64,000 nt of DNA. Source: Pyxicephalus adspersus (Eukaryota > Chordata > Amphibia > Anura > Pyxicephalidae). The stretch lies in contig NC_092861.1 in assembly GCF_032062135.1 (NCBI RefSeq), positions 139,441,964 through 139,505,963 on the forward strand, given 5' to 3'. The notes under the pieces were generated by a model, which was given only the letters and a program-made list of their open reading frames with translations, had not been told where the DNA came from and did no database searches. Below are positions 32,885 through 45,000 of this stretch, in pieces. Numbering within the stretch: position 1 is the first letter of the stretch; every line of letters begins with the position of its first letter. The translations under genes and the position numbers were made by a program.

Positions 32885-33180
32885 AGAGCAGCACAGCTGA
32901 CTCAGAGGTTAGCTCTCTGGCCCTTGCAGCACTGGGTCCCAGGTTCAATGTTTGCCCAGGGCACTATCTGCATGGAGTTTGTATGTTCTCACCTGTCCTT
33001 GTGTGTGTTTTCTCCCACATGTCAAAAACATGCAGTTAGGGTGATTGGCTTTGCCCCAAGATTATCTTTAGATGACATATGACTATTTTAACCAAATTAG
33101 ATTGTGAGGGACAGTTATTGATATGATAATGGGCTTTGCAAAGTGCAGTGTAATATGTCATTATTAAATACATAGAAAAT
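32885..33180 (+). mobile_element. SINE, full-length-like copy 1
   Basis: The head AGCTGACTCAGAGGTTAGC resembles a tRNA A box and GGTCCCAGGTTCAATG a B box. The body has CACTATCTGCATGGAGTTTG and CATGTCAAAAACATGCAGTTAG; the tail GTGCAGTGTAATATGTCATTATTAAATA resembles the L2 3' end. Confidence 0.75.
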
Positions 33181-33427
33181 AATACAAATAGGACATACTT
33201 GCAGTGAAATGTCTGATCTACCCAGGATGTCAGTGTTTTAAGGAAACTTTGTTTGGATAAACTGAAATTAATAGGTAGGTTAAAGTTGCTGATCTTCTTT
33301 TCAATCTGGTTTAAATGCTTTTTGAGCCACTGGTACAGAACAAGGGTTCAATTAGAAGAAAAAAGTGTGAAAAAACATTCCTCTTTTGCACACTTCATAT
33401 CAGTTGTTTAGAATGAACTGAAGTCCA

Positions 33428-33590
33428 AGCTCTTAGATTGTAAGCTCTTTCGGACAGGGTCCTCTCCTCCTCCTGCATCATTGTTTGTATCTGTCTGTCA
33501 TTTGCATTCCTATTTAATGTACAGCACTACATAATATAATCACACTATATCAATACAGTTTAATAATAATAATATTAATAATAGTAAAGT
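33428..33590 (+). mobile_element. L2 3' end with AAT tail, copy 1
   Basis: TTAGATTGTAAGCTCTTTCGG, GGTCCTCTCCTCCTCCTGC, TCTGTCTGTCATTTGCA, TTTAATGTACAGCACTACATAATAT, then an (AAT)n tail. Confidence 0.75.
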
Positions 33591-33966
33591 CAGAGATATT
33601 CAGGTAACTGACATCTTCAAGAGAAGACCATCGACGGCAGTCTAGAACTTTCCTTTAAGACAAAGTGGCACCTGATGATTGATCATGTTACTGAGTGGCA
33701 GTTGAATACAAATTCCATCCCCTGTTGATCTAAGTCTTTATTCTTATGTACATCACCATCTAACAGGGATCCCATGACTGGAGGAGAATTGCATTTTATT
33801 GTCAATTGTGTCCATTTCATACTGTGAAGTTGGAGATCATTTACAAGCTTGGTATATATATCTGTTGCATATACAAAGTTAGTCAAGCCCCTTCGATAAT
33901 GTTAACTTGTTTCTGGTGATGCTTTTTTGATCACAAAGCTTGCGTTAGGTTTCTTTATTGTTTTAC

Positions 33967-34945
33967 TAGCTAATTACCATGCGTTGCCCGAGCATTTGTT
34001 TATTGCAATGTTATATTATATATTTATTTATTGCAATTTTATAATATACAGGAAAGGAATCAAATAAAGCTATAGTGATTTTCTTGTCTACAGTGTTGTT
34101 TCTATTTTTTGCCTTTTATTTATTTTTTGCCTTTTATTACACTCGGCCAACTGCCTTACGTTTTCTCGAAGGCATTATTACAGGCCCGAAATATGTTAAC
34201 AAGTCCAAAAAAAAGTATGTAAAAATATAAGCAAAAGGCATTCTGTCACTAAGCAATACATACACACATACATACATGAAAATATAGCTCTGACATATAC
34301 CACAACGCTTTGCAAAGATCAGTGGTGCACTCACATGAGTCTGAGTCATAGCAAGTTTAATTTAAATGTCTTTGTGCGTTTCCTAGTGTTGACATACACA
34401 CATACATACACACATATACACATACAAATACATATATAGATTTATATAGTTCTAACATATACCATAGTGCTGTACAATGAAACACAAAGCTAGACCCATC
34501 AGTCTCTGTACAGAGGAGCAAACACTCTAGTGTCCCCCCACGGTCACACACTATTATTGTTCAATTATATACTTCTGACATATACCACAGCGCTGTACAA
34601 AGATCAGCGGTGTCATATGTCTAGCAGTTTGGTTGAAAAGTCTCCATGTGTTTCCCAGTGATGAGTCTGAGTCATATGTTTAGCAAGTTTAGTAAAATGT
34701 GTTGATGCGTTTCCTAGTGATGGTGGAACATAGCAAGTTTGGGTGAAATGTCTCTATGCGTTTCATCCAAATATAGCTCTGACATATAGCACAGCGCTGT
34801 ACAAAGATGACAGGTGCACTCACACCTGTCAGCCATATGTATATCAAGTTTGGTTGAAATGTCTCAATGCGTTTTCGAGTGATGGTGGAACATACACACA
34901 CACATACATACATACATCTGATTTTATATATATAGATAACTTTTT
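33967..34945 (+). mobile_element. retroelement 3' region with internal tandem units
   Basis: Begins ACTAGCTAATTACCATGCGTTGCCCGAGC and ends in CATACATACATC-TGATTTTATATATATAG. Four diverged units start with ATAGCTCTGACATATACCACAGCGCTGTACAAAGAT (near 34282, 34443, 34569 and 34773) and several carry AAGTTTGGTTGAAATGTCTC-ATGCGTTT. The ends recall RTE or Penelope-type elements; the class is uncertain. Confidence 0.6.
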
Positions 34946-35542
34946 CCTCTATACCATTGCAGAGCACTCCCTTAGTCCCTGATATCTCCATTGCATTCCT
35001 TGCCTATTGATTTATAGACATTGATCTGCAGACCTTGCAGCAGATAAGATAACTTGTACTCTGTCTGTACCATGCACCAATTTATACAGCCCTCGCCTAG
35101 ACCAAAAGTCAGATTAATATTTTACTAGCACTCAAAATTTTTTGTTATTAGTAAATCAAGCTTGTCATATAAACTGACAATGTTTTTAACAATGCAGCTA
35201 ATAGCAGATTAGTTCACCAAAGTGATACAATAAAGCAACATGAAAAAATATTTTATAAAGAATTAAGTATCTTTATTAAAGATAAAGTAAATACTTTACT
35301 AAATAAAGTATTTTTATTTACTACTAAATAAAGATAAATACCTAATATATCTAACATACTTAATATATACAAACATAAACATTTAAATCGTTATATACAG
35401 TATATACATAATGAAGAGCTACCTAGAACTACATCAAAGTTCCTCCTTTCCTGTATTTTCTTTTTCTCTTCTTTTCTTAAATATGTCTAAATAATCAAAT
35501 TGAATTATTCTTCAAGGTTTCCTGATTTGTTTCAATTCATTA
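34946..35542. other. AT-rich, simple repeat, no gene
   Basis: 35265-35360 is made of shuffled AAATAAAGTA/TTTACT words. Confidence 0.4.
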
Positions 35543-35752
35543 GGCCTGATTTATTAATGTTCTACAAGGCTGGAGAAGATAGACTATCATAGGAGAACCT
35601 GGGTGATTCAGAAAACCTGAGATGGATCTAGTCCAAGATTGAAAGCATGTGCCATCTTTAATGGTTTTATAAATCTACTCCAAGTTTGTCAGATCACCCT
35701 GGTTCACCAAATCTATCTTCTTCGTCTTGGAGAGCTTTAACAAATCAGGCCG
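35543..35752. mobile_element. fold-back MITE (GATTTATTAAAGCTCT family), copy 1
   Basis: AGGCCTGATTTATTAATGTTC at the left and GAGCTTTAACAAATCAGGCC at the right; the two halves are diverged inverted copies of each other. Confidence 0.75.
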
Positions 35753-35968
35753 GGGATGTAATCTTGGTGTCTGCTGTGGTAATCTTCTGGCTTTTGAGCA
35801 TTTCTAGTCGCAGATAAAGTGAAGTTGCCTTACTGTGACTTCAATTGCTGCATATAGTCCCAGGTAAGTGACTTAGAAAGCATTGAAGCCAAAGGATTAG
35901 TAGCACCAGTCCACTATTATAAGCAATATGAGATGAACAGCACATTTCTTCTGCAATTGTTTCCTTTA

Positions 35969-36056
35969 TAAAATAACTCCAGGTTTGCTGGATCACCTAG
36001 CTTCACTGAATAAAGTTTATCTTTTCCAGCCTTGGGGAGCTTTAATAAATCAGACC
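35969..36056. mobile_element. fold-back MITE, right half only
   Basis: CCAGGTTTGCTGGATCACC to GGGGAGCTTTAATAAATCAGACCC; the left half is missing. Confidence 0.7.
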
Positions 36057-36087
36057 CATAGTGTTTATGCTTTTCTTTTCTTTTTTG

Positions 36088-36090
<3 letters not shown>

Positions 36091-36152
<62 letters not shown>
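36091..36152. repeat. (TA)n microsatellite
   Basis: About 60 bases of TA with one AAAT break, directly before an L2 3' end. Confidence 0.95.
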
Positions 36153-36368
36153 CCTAGATTGTAAGCTCTTCGGGGAAGGGTCCTCTCCTCCTCCTGTGTC
36201 GCTGTCTTTATCTGTCTGTCATTTGCAACCTCTATTTAATGTATAGGGCTGCGTAATATGTTGGCCCTAAATAAATCTTGTTTATTAATAATGATAATAA
36301 TATTATTTTTAATAATAATATTAATAGTAATAATATTAATATTAATAATAATATTAATAATAATACAT
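36153..36368 (+). mobile_element. L2 3' end with long AAT tail, copy 2
   Basis: TAGATTGTAAGCTCTTCGGGG, GTCCTCTCCTCCTCCTGTGTC, GTATAGGGCTGCGTAATATGTTGG, then about 80 bases of AAT/ATT units. Confidence 0.8.
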
Positions 36369-36500
36369 GCAGTAAATGTAGTATAGTATTTCAAAAATTA
36401 TCTTGTGTCTTTAAAAACTGTAAAATGATCTGTTATTTAGTTATAAGATTAGGTTAACCAGCTCATAATGATTGGTGATAGATTGTGGAGATTAAGCAAC

Positions 36501-36800
36501 TTGGCACAAAGGCTCAGTGGTTGGCACGCTGGCATTTGCAGCACTAAGATCTCAGAATCGAAGCTTGACCAGGACCCTATCATGCATGGAGTTTGTATGT
36601 TTGCATGGGCTTCCAGTGGATATTCCAGTTCTCTCCCATATTCCAAAAACATACTGATAGGTTATTTGGCTTCCCTTGAAATAGACCTTAGATTAGCTGA
36701 TTAGGAACATTAGATTATAAACCCCCCAAAGGGGAAGTTGGTGACATGACAATAGACTTTGTAAAGCACTAATAATATGTCTGCTTTATAGAAATACAAG
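36501..36800 (+). mobile_element. SINE, full-length-like copy 2
   Basis: GGCTCAGTGGTTGGCACGCTGGC head, GGAGTTTGTATGTTTGCATGGG, CCATATTCCAAAAACATACTG, and tail GACATGACAATAGACTTTG-AAAGCACTAATAATATG. Confidence 0.75.
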
Positions 36801-37381
36801 ATAATATTATTATAGTGCTAAAAACATGCAAAATATTAAAAAAAAGCCTTAGTTACATAATAAGATGTAATGTGTTATGCCTCTTTTCTTGGAAATGGTA
36901 AGCATCATTGTGTACATTTCCAAGATATGACAGATATGCTGAATAAAATGTAACACTTGCTACATATTTTATTTTTAGTAAAGTACCAACCTGTTCTAAC
37001 TTTTCATATCTGGTAATGGAAATAGATGCGGCTTGTTCATAGAAGAAATTATAACATTGAAGCCTTTCAAAGCCTCTCTGCTTTGCTCTGCTGCACTGTG
37101 ACTTTGCGCACTATAATTTCAGCAATAAAAAGAGCCTGCAGTGGTTTTTAGAAATGTTCGTAAAGAGTCATTAAAGAAAGTTTCAGCATCGTTCAGTCAA
37201 GTGATTTTTTACTGACTTCAGGAGACTTCCTGGCGACAGCGAATGGGCTCTTCACTAGACATTTTATGTGCCTTCAATTTAGTAATGCTGTGCAAATCTT
37301 TCGAGCATTACTAACACAACACTTGTCAGTTGTAATATATTTGTCAGGGGGGATTTCAGTTAGAATATGTTTGAGCACAAT

Positions 37382-37603
37382 GGGCTTGATTTATTAAAGC
37401 TCTTCAAAGCTGGAGAGGATACACTTTCATCAGTTTATCTGGTGATCCTGCAAACTTGAAATGGATTTATTAAAAGTAGTTTGCTATTTGTTAGCAAATG
37501 TTTTCAATCCTGGACCAGATCCATTTCAGGTTTGCTGGAGTACCCAGTTCACTGATAAAAATGTATCCTCTCCAGCCTTGAGGAGCTTTAATAAATCAGG
37601 GCC
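37382..37603. mobile_element. fold-back MITE, copy 2
   Basis: GGGCTTGATTTATTAAAGCTC / GAGCTTTAATAAATCAGGGCC, with internal GATACACTTTCATCAGT paired to CTGATAAAAATGTATC. The whole element is one long imperfect palindrome. Confidence 0.85.
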
Positions 37604-37716
37604 AATATGTTGAACCTTTTGCTAAAGGAGGGCCATTGGCAGGAATTTTACAAGGTCTATAAGGAAGCAAGATGGAGAACCCATGCAGTGAATAGAGACA
37701 GACAAGACATCAGTGG

Positions 37717-37923
37717 GCCCGCTCTCCAAGACTGAAGAAGACTGTTAGTGGAAAACCAGTGTGATCCAGCAAACTTGGAATAGATCTGGTCCAAGACTAG
37801 AAACATTTGTCAACTAATTGCAAATGATTTTACAAAATCTGTTTCAGTTTTGCTGAATCACCCCGGTTCTCTCATGACAGTCTAACTTTTCCAGTCTTGG
37901 AGAACTTTAAAAAAATCAGGTCC
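37717..37923. mobile_element. fold-back MITE, copy 3
   Basis: Shares GTGATCCAGCAAACTTGGAAT and TCTGGTCCAAGACTAGAAAC with the other copies and ends AGAACTTTAAAAAAATCAGGTCC; the left tip is altered. Confidence 0.75.
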
Positions 37924-38365
37924 AGTTTGTAGGACTTCCTCTAAAAGCAGGTCATCCCTCCTCTTTAAACTGCAGGTTTCTGTCCATCCATTGGGAAGAC
38001 TAGGATTCACCAATTAACAGCCAAATTCCATCCAATTTAGTCTAAAACCATTCTTAAAATAAAATGAATCTATTTAGGGCTACTAATTGAAAAGTTCTGA
38101 GATAAGTTGGGCCCAGGGTAAGTCAACTCTAAAAAAAAACATGCCTATAGGTTTCTGCACTGTGCTGTGCAGCCTTGATTGCATGCTGGCTAAGGATAGG
38201 ATAAGGAGACTAATTTTAAGGAAAGATGTTATTCGGTACCCAATCATGGATTGGTGCACCATGGGGCAGATTATTGAATGAGCATAAATACCAGACCGAT
38301 GTTATGGTATTCAGACCGAGAAAGATGTTTTGTCTGTTATAAAAATAGTAACTAAGAGCCTAGAC

Positions 38366-38720
38366 CTGGACCAGTAGGGCTTGGGTACCAGTCAACCTGG
38401 AAGGGGAATAGAAGGGGATCGCTGAGGCAGATTAGCACTGGAAATACAGTATGCCTGTCAGCTAGTGTAGACAATGAAGTTGCGAAAGTCTTAATGACAC
38501 CCCAGTGTGGTTCCTTACCAGATGGGGCTTGGGTACCAGTCATCCTGGAGGGGGAACATACAGACTTATAGGAGAGAGAAGAGTTATTTGTTGGGGGAGT
38601 AAAACCCTTAAGAGGATCCTAAAAGATCAAGACCTGCCTGTCCTGACTTTATGCACCCCATCCATCTCCCATTATGATTGTGATTATTTAATAAAACCTC
38701 TAGACTACATTTATAGGCTG
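38366..38720. repeat. two direct copies of a short segment, possible LTR fragment
   Basis: GGGCTTGGGTACCAGTCAACC at 38368 recurs at 38524 with one change, 156 bases apart. AATAAAACC follows near 38690. LTR origin is only a guess. Confidence 0.4.
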
Positions 38721-39236
38721 AGGCTGTGTTTTTGTTGCCCCACCAAATGAGAAAACTCCCCAAATTTTCATTGACAGTCCAGCTTTTTAAAATGTGTTAA
38801 CAATCCTATGTTTCAAAGTGTATCAGAAATAGTGGATACGACTTAGCACAGGAAGAAGCACAGAAAATTTTCAGCTTACACAACAAGATAAGCAAGTATA
38901 CATACACTAATCAAACAGATATAGCAAATCATTCAATACTGTATTTAATAGACCAAAAAATAAATAATTGTTAGGGTTATTATATACTTTACCAGACATT
39001 AGATTTATGCATATTATACAAACTTTTATACAACACGTGCAGCACTTGCATGTGTGCACTCAAGTTGCATCATTTAGAAACAAAGAAGTAAAAAACACAA
39101 CATAAGAGGACATTATGAATACTTGTATGAAGCTTGGTCACTGAGATCTGAGGTCTGGTGACTTGGGGGTTTCATAAAGCATACAGAAACACTGGACCAC
39201 CAATATATTAAATACAGGTTTTCTTGGACCTAGCAC

Positions 39237-39480
39237 ATTATTATTATCTTTATTAAACAGGATTTATGTAGCGCCAACATATTATGCATGTTGTACATTA
39301 AATGAAGGGGAGATATGGGATGGTAGGAAGTAGTGAGGGTTTCAAAAGACAGAAGACGGGTAGGCAAGTTTGAAACAATGTGTTTTGAGTGCCGAACAGG
39401 ACGAGGAAGACCATTCTGAAGAGTCGGGGCAGCTCTAGAAAAGTCTTGGAGCACACAGAGGAACAGACCTGCATTCATTT
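39237..39480 (-). mobile_element. L2 3' end and RT tail, fragment
   Basis: TTATTATTATCTTTATTAAAC, GATTTATGTAGCGCCAACATATTATGC, then on the minus strand the frame [15 protein letters not shown], the same L2 motif as at 4215-4613. Confidence 0.75.
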
Positions 39481-40177
39481 CTGCAGCACTAAAGATGTGG
39501 AATTTATAAAAGTAATAATAATAATTACACGAATGAAAAACGGGATTTTTTTATGACAGCATTGACATGATATCTATCATTTAAAAGACAATGTATTCAT
39601 AATATAAATCATATTCATAAAGGTTTTTGTATATTAGTATACCCTATATAAATTATGGTTATGACTATTTTTATTATTTACTATTATTACTATTTACTAT
39701 ATAATTTACTATTTTTAAAATCAGATATCATAAAATAATGTGTTGGCTGGATATGTTTTAGTTCTTCAGAGTTTTCTGTATCAATTCGTAACCAAATATA
39801 TAATTAGATGAAATGGGCACTTTCAAATTATTACAAAACCAACAGGATGTGTTGGCAAACGAATATATGGCATCTGCACAAGCCAGTATAAAATCCTTTG
39901 CTTCCTTTTTTTCCAGATTTTATGTTGCTTATTTAATTTTTTTTTTTGAAGCAGCAATTTATTATTATTTAATTAATATAAGTTTTATTAAAGTTAATAT
40001 TGATAAAAGAAGTAGTAGCATTCATACAAAATAACTGTTATATGTTATGAGTATGATATCAGTACTATAACACTCTTTTGGGTAATAATTTGAAATAAAG
40101 GCACCATTTTCCCCCTATCATTTCACTCCATTTATTATCCAAAAAGTTTCAGAGAAAATGTGTGTTTGCCATCCTCT
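39481..40177. other. AT-rich, no gene seen
   Basis: Dominated by TTATTTA words; nothing recognised. Confidence 0.4.
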
Positions 40178-40345
40178 TAGATTGTAATCTTTTTTGGCAA
40201 AGTCCTCTCCTCCTTCTGTGTCATTGTTTCTATCCGTCTGTCAAAATCCCTATTTAATGTACAGCACTGCGTAATATGTTGATGCTATATAAATACAGTT
40301 TAATAATATTGATATTATTAATAAAAATAATAATACTATTATTAA
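40178..40345 (+). mobile_element. L2 3' end with AAT tail, copy 3
   Basis: CTTAGATTGTAATCTTTTTTGG, GTCCTCTCCTCCTTCTGTGTC, GTACAGCACTGCGTAATATGTTG, then AATAAT tail. Confidence 0.75.
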
Positions 40346-42334
40346 ACTTCTCTTTAATTAAATCAGGTATTTGCTGTGAACAAGATCCAGACAACAAACA
40401 AATCTTCTATCGGTATACCAGCATTAATGTCTCCATCAGTTTTTACATTTTTTGAAAAAGAAAAAGCATTGTCCTCACCTGCGTCTCTTCAATCCAAGTT
40501 CTTTATAAGTCTCTGTTCTCCGTACATAAACACCTGAGTTTTGCAGTATTTAATCTAGTTAATATTTTCTTACTCAAGAGTTTACTCAACCCAAATTGAG
40601 GTTGATCAATATCCTGCTGAAGAGCCGGCAAAGAATTGGTTGTGAAAGCCGCTGAATGCTGAGCCAAGAAGGACAGAACCATATCTACATGATGTGCACA
40701 GATCATACAAAGGTCACTAATAACTTTTACTGTCATAAAACGCACAAGTATTGAGCAGGTGTTTAATGAATGGTAGTCACTATCTGCTGCTTATCAATGT
40801 TTCAGTTGGGGACAGAGTTCTGGCTCATGTGACAATCTATTGATGGTTTTCCTTGAAGACTTAAGTGGAACTCCAGACACTTTTTCCAAAGTTGCCTTTA
40901 GGCACCAGAGCAACCTAACAGAGAAGAAAAAGTCATCAGGTTTTAACAAACATAGTATAATATGCCAATATATTTCAAGGTTTTAAAAATCTCGCTTCAT
41001 CAGGGACACAACAAATTACATAAAACATACTATGTGTGCCGATATTGATGTATAACTATATTTCTGGTTTATATGGTTCACAATTGGTTGATACATATTG
41101 CTTTTGCTTCAAACACAATGGTTGCCTCAAATACACGGCAATATTAAAATAACATTTTTATAACAATGCTTTAAAATACCTATGTGAATAAATATAATAT
41201 GACAATAAGTAATGTCTCTATGTACCCGCCAAAGTTTATACAAAGTTTGATTACTTTGCGGGCTAGCAGACACTTTCCCACCTCCCATCCTGTTTTTGAA
41301 CCATCAACATTTTCCATAATACATTCAATTTTGATTAAATTAGAGTGAATGAATTATCCATGGGGCTGCAAATGCTGCTGTATGTTCCTCACACTCATTA
41401 AAGCTGAGGAAACTAGGTGGATAAACAATGAAACATTATGGAAGAAGTCCATTGAAAATATAAAAAGTAGTTAAAAAAATTCAGTGATTTAGAGCTAGAA
41501 TCTCACTGAATCCAATCCACAGTGCTGGCAACTATATCAAAGAACAGAGCTGCCTTTTTATCACACATTTTGTGTTATTAATGCAACTTGGCTACAAGTT
41601 CTGGACACATTTCTTCATTATGGGTGCTGACCAGAGTCCTAGCCTTGTGTTGAAAAACTAATATATCATTTTTTGTGTTTGATATCATTTGGTAATAAAT
41701 TGTATGATAATTTTGGGAACATGAGACTTTGATCCTTTGTTTCATGATATGTACCTTTAAAATCCCTTGAACGTTTTTTGCTTTGTTGATTTTTCATATT
41801 GTGGGTTGTGGTATGTTCTTTCTGAGACCATATTTATACTGTAAGTTATATGTGTTTGGAGGGCCTGGCAGTAAAGAATCCAATCTGAGTTTTCTGTGTT
41901 TTAGTTATACTGCTTTGCCTGGAAGGATGATACTACAATTATCCTTGAAGTTTAGGAAAGGATTAACACCTTACCATTATTTAAAGTGGTTTACTAGAAC
42001 ATGTGTCCCCACAGTAACAACTGTGAAATGTTAGATGTTCTCCAATGGCCTCCAGGATAGATAGTAAGAGTGTATTTCTGCACTGCACCAGTAATTGCTA
42101 ACATGATAAGCACCAGACGTATCAAAGAGCCCCCATTTATGCAGAAAAGAAAATAAACTGCACTTTGAATGTTTATGTATAACTCATAATTTAGAGAAAC
42201 AGTTTGTAACTAAATCTTCTTACTCCCTTAGTTGTTCTTTTTTTCAACTACAGTTTTAAGGGCTTGTTGTGGTTTGCGTACTGCTTTCCTATTACAGGCC
42301 TTCCTTTATACTCCCAAAAGTGTCAAAAATGCAT
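40346..42334. other. no gene or named repeat seen
   Basis: Short open frames only, no splice-flanked conserved segment that I recognise. Confidence 0.4.
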
Positions 42335-42575
42335 TTTACCGCCACCTAAAGCGGACCTTTAATCAAAATTTTTACTTAGGCAACCCTTTTATGAAAAATA
42401 AAAATGTAATTTTTATTACTTAACACATAGCCAGAAGAATGAAGAAGAAACATTAAAATGGCAGTGCCCGGCATTTCCTCCGCACCAGGACGAACACGGA
42501 TAGCAGGATGGCGCGGGACCCAATTGAAAACATCTCCAGCGGGATCAAGGGATCTGAGGATTTAAAGGTATGTGA
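42335..42575. repeat. GC-rich interspersed repeat, second copy
   Basis: See 28141-28620: same order of shared blocks, followed by GGATTTAAAGGTATGTGAGG. Confidence 0.6.
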
Positions 42576-44707
42576 GGGTTTTTTTTATTTTCAGATGAGT
42601 TCTGCCCTTGAAAAAATGCATTTTTTGTTTATCAGATGTTTGAAATACATGTTGACAGGACACATGACCATGACATGCTGCACAAAACTTCTTAAAATTG
42701 TGACCAAACAACTTCTCTTCAGCAATAATAAATCTTCCTTGGTCATTAATTAATTAATGATGAGAGGTCCAAACTGTTCTTTGCCATTGGAAGGCCACTG
42801 GTTCTATAACGCAGGGAATTTACCTTGTCTCCAGCATCTAGGTTTTATTCTGGCAGTGTCATGAACAGAGCCAGGCTCTACATCTACCATGCAGTGTAAG
42901 CAAAGGAAATAAAAAAACATCAAGAGCAAAGAAAAAGTGTTTTTTTTTTTGGCAAATGGGACTTTGCATATCTTTTCTGCCAAAAATCTCTACCTGCTGT
43001 TGATTTTCCATTTTTACATCTAGTTCTTTTTTTTTTTTTAAAGAAAAGACTATTTAGCATCTCAGTATAAGCTTTTTAGAACATGCTGCTCTAATGCTAA
43101 TGTCTTTAAAAGTTATTTAAATTTTTGAAACTATGTAGTAAATCCTTGGAGATTAGACAGGTTGAAGGCCAGGAAATCCACACTTTCTTAAATTGAAAAG
43201 TAATTTTTTAAAAGTTCTTTCTTCTCTAGTTTGAGATCTGAAATTCCTTCCATTTCCTTTTTCTACAATAATGCAGGTAGATTTACGATGTCTCAGAAAG
43301 CCATATTCCTCTAGGTCATGCTAATAAGTGAATACGCTCAAGGAGCACACTGATATGGATCTGTGAAAGTGACTGAAAGAGATAACGACATACTAAAAGA
43401 ATTGTACCAAGCAATACAAAAATCTATCAAAGTGTTAGTTTTGTTCTTTACGATGAGTTGACCTTAGCCCAAAATGTTCTCTTACTTTAACAGCTTGTTA
43501 GATTAAAATTATATGTCCCAGCAATCTGGGCTTCTGGAACTGTGAAAAATGTGATTAAGTTCTTGACTGTGATATAATCACGTAGGATAAAGTGGTTCAG
43601 CTTTAGATTCAAATCTGGAGCCTGCAAAGATATTTGCTCTGTTTTTTTTTTTTTTTTTATCTCTTCCTGTCTGAGATGTTCTGAGTGCCAGGAAATGTCA
43701 AGCCCCCGTGTATTTTTTAATGATTGTATACTGGAGGATAGGTTATTAGGAATACATACACAGTAAAGTAAAGTATTACTCTCTTTATACTTTCTTTTAC
43801 AAATGAAATGTCAGTCTTTTCTGTTCTACAACTGTAGAACTTTCCAATTTCCAATTCCAATTTCCAAACTTCACATAAAATGCAGCTGTTTTTACTTTTG
43901 ATTCGGTTTACTAACCTGAAATGTACAAACATTTGAAAAAATCTGATGCAGCAACCAAGGTTTATGAAAGCAGAAAAATGTATTGTTACTCCAGTAATGA
44001 GCAGTTTGGTCATCTGTAAGGATGGCAGCCTTCCCACTGGCCAGTGATGGAAGAGGCATTGATCCCAATGACTACTAAGCTAATGTACTGTGAGCTGTGG
44101 ATATAGTAATTATAGAAGGGTTCCTTACATACCTGAACACACTTTCAATGGGTTCCCCCATGTTAAAAAGTTTGAGAAACTGCTCCAACGCATACAAATC
44201 TGCTATGTTAAAGACAACATTTAAACCCTTTTTTTACCAAGGCAAATGGTTCCTGTACACAAAGGCTGCCTTTAGAATTTTCGCTGGAGTTCCCCTGAGA
44301 AAGTTATATAAAGAAATCCACAATATTTGTGAAACTGGTATTGGATTCCTTTATTGAGCGTTGGATATAACAATGGATGGATGAAAGTTTTTCTGAAGTT
44401 TTTACCACCTACCTTCCCAACATTATACAGACCTTTATGTACATTGCACTTAATGTTGGTCCAACTAGGTTTCATGAGCCCTATTGTATGATAAACAAAT
44501 GTGTATATATTATAGTATATTAGATTATATAGGAGCTTAAATTATAGCTACTTAATATTAGCATCATTATTTTTATAGTGTCAACATTTTACGCAATGCT
44601 TATTGCATTGTGATGTTTTGTGTTGGTTGATTATACTGGTTATTGTCTCATCCTTTTGTTTGTACAAATCATGTCCTTCCAAATAAGGTTAGGAATAAAT
44701 ACAATAT
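42576..44707. other. no gene seen
   Basis: Poly-T runs at about 42940, 43028 and 43641. 44110-44200 contains GGGTTCCTTACATACC and TTAAAAAGTTTGAGAAACTGC, possibly a hAT-like fragment in reverse. Confidence 0.4.
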
Positions 44708-45000
44708 GGGGCAGCATGGTTGGCTCAGTGACTAGCAATCATGACTTTGCAGCACTAGTTCCCAGGTTCAAATTTTTTTTGCATCTGTTTCTTCTGGGAT
44801 CTCTGGTTTCCTTCCACATACCAAAAACCTGCAGGTAGGTTAATTAGGTTTTGCTCACAAAAAATAAAAAAAAATAAAAAATTGGCTTTAGATTTTGAAC
44901 TTCAGATTGTGAGCCCCTTTGAGGGAGAGTTACTGACATGACAATGGACTTTATACGGTGCTGCTTAATATGTTGCTGCTATATAAATACAAGTAAATAA
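44708..45000 (+). mobile_element. SINE, full-length-like copy 3
   Basis: GGGCAGCATGGTTGGCTCAGTGACTAGC head with A-box-like sequence, TCCCAGGTTCAAATT B-box-like, body CCACATACCAAAAACCTGCAGGTAGG, tail GACAATGGACTTTATACGGTGCTGC-TATATAAATACAAG. Confidence 0.8.

Noticed and set aside
33967..34945. CRISPR-like array
   Set aside because: Units are long and diverged with no short identical repeats and unique spacers; this is a eukaryotic retroelement tail.
34137..34991. several small minus-strand open frames rich in Tyr/Val/Cys
   Set aside because: They read through CATA and ATATAG repeats of the retroelement.
44708..44780. tRNA gene
   Set aside because: A- and B-box-like sequences belong to the SINE head; no cloverleaf or acceptor stem is seen.
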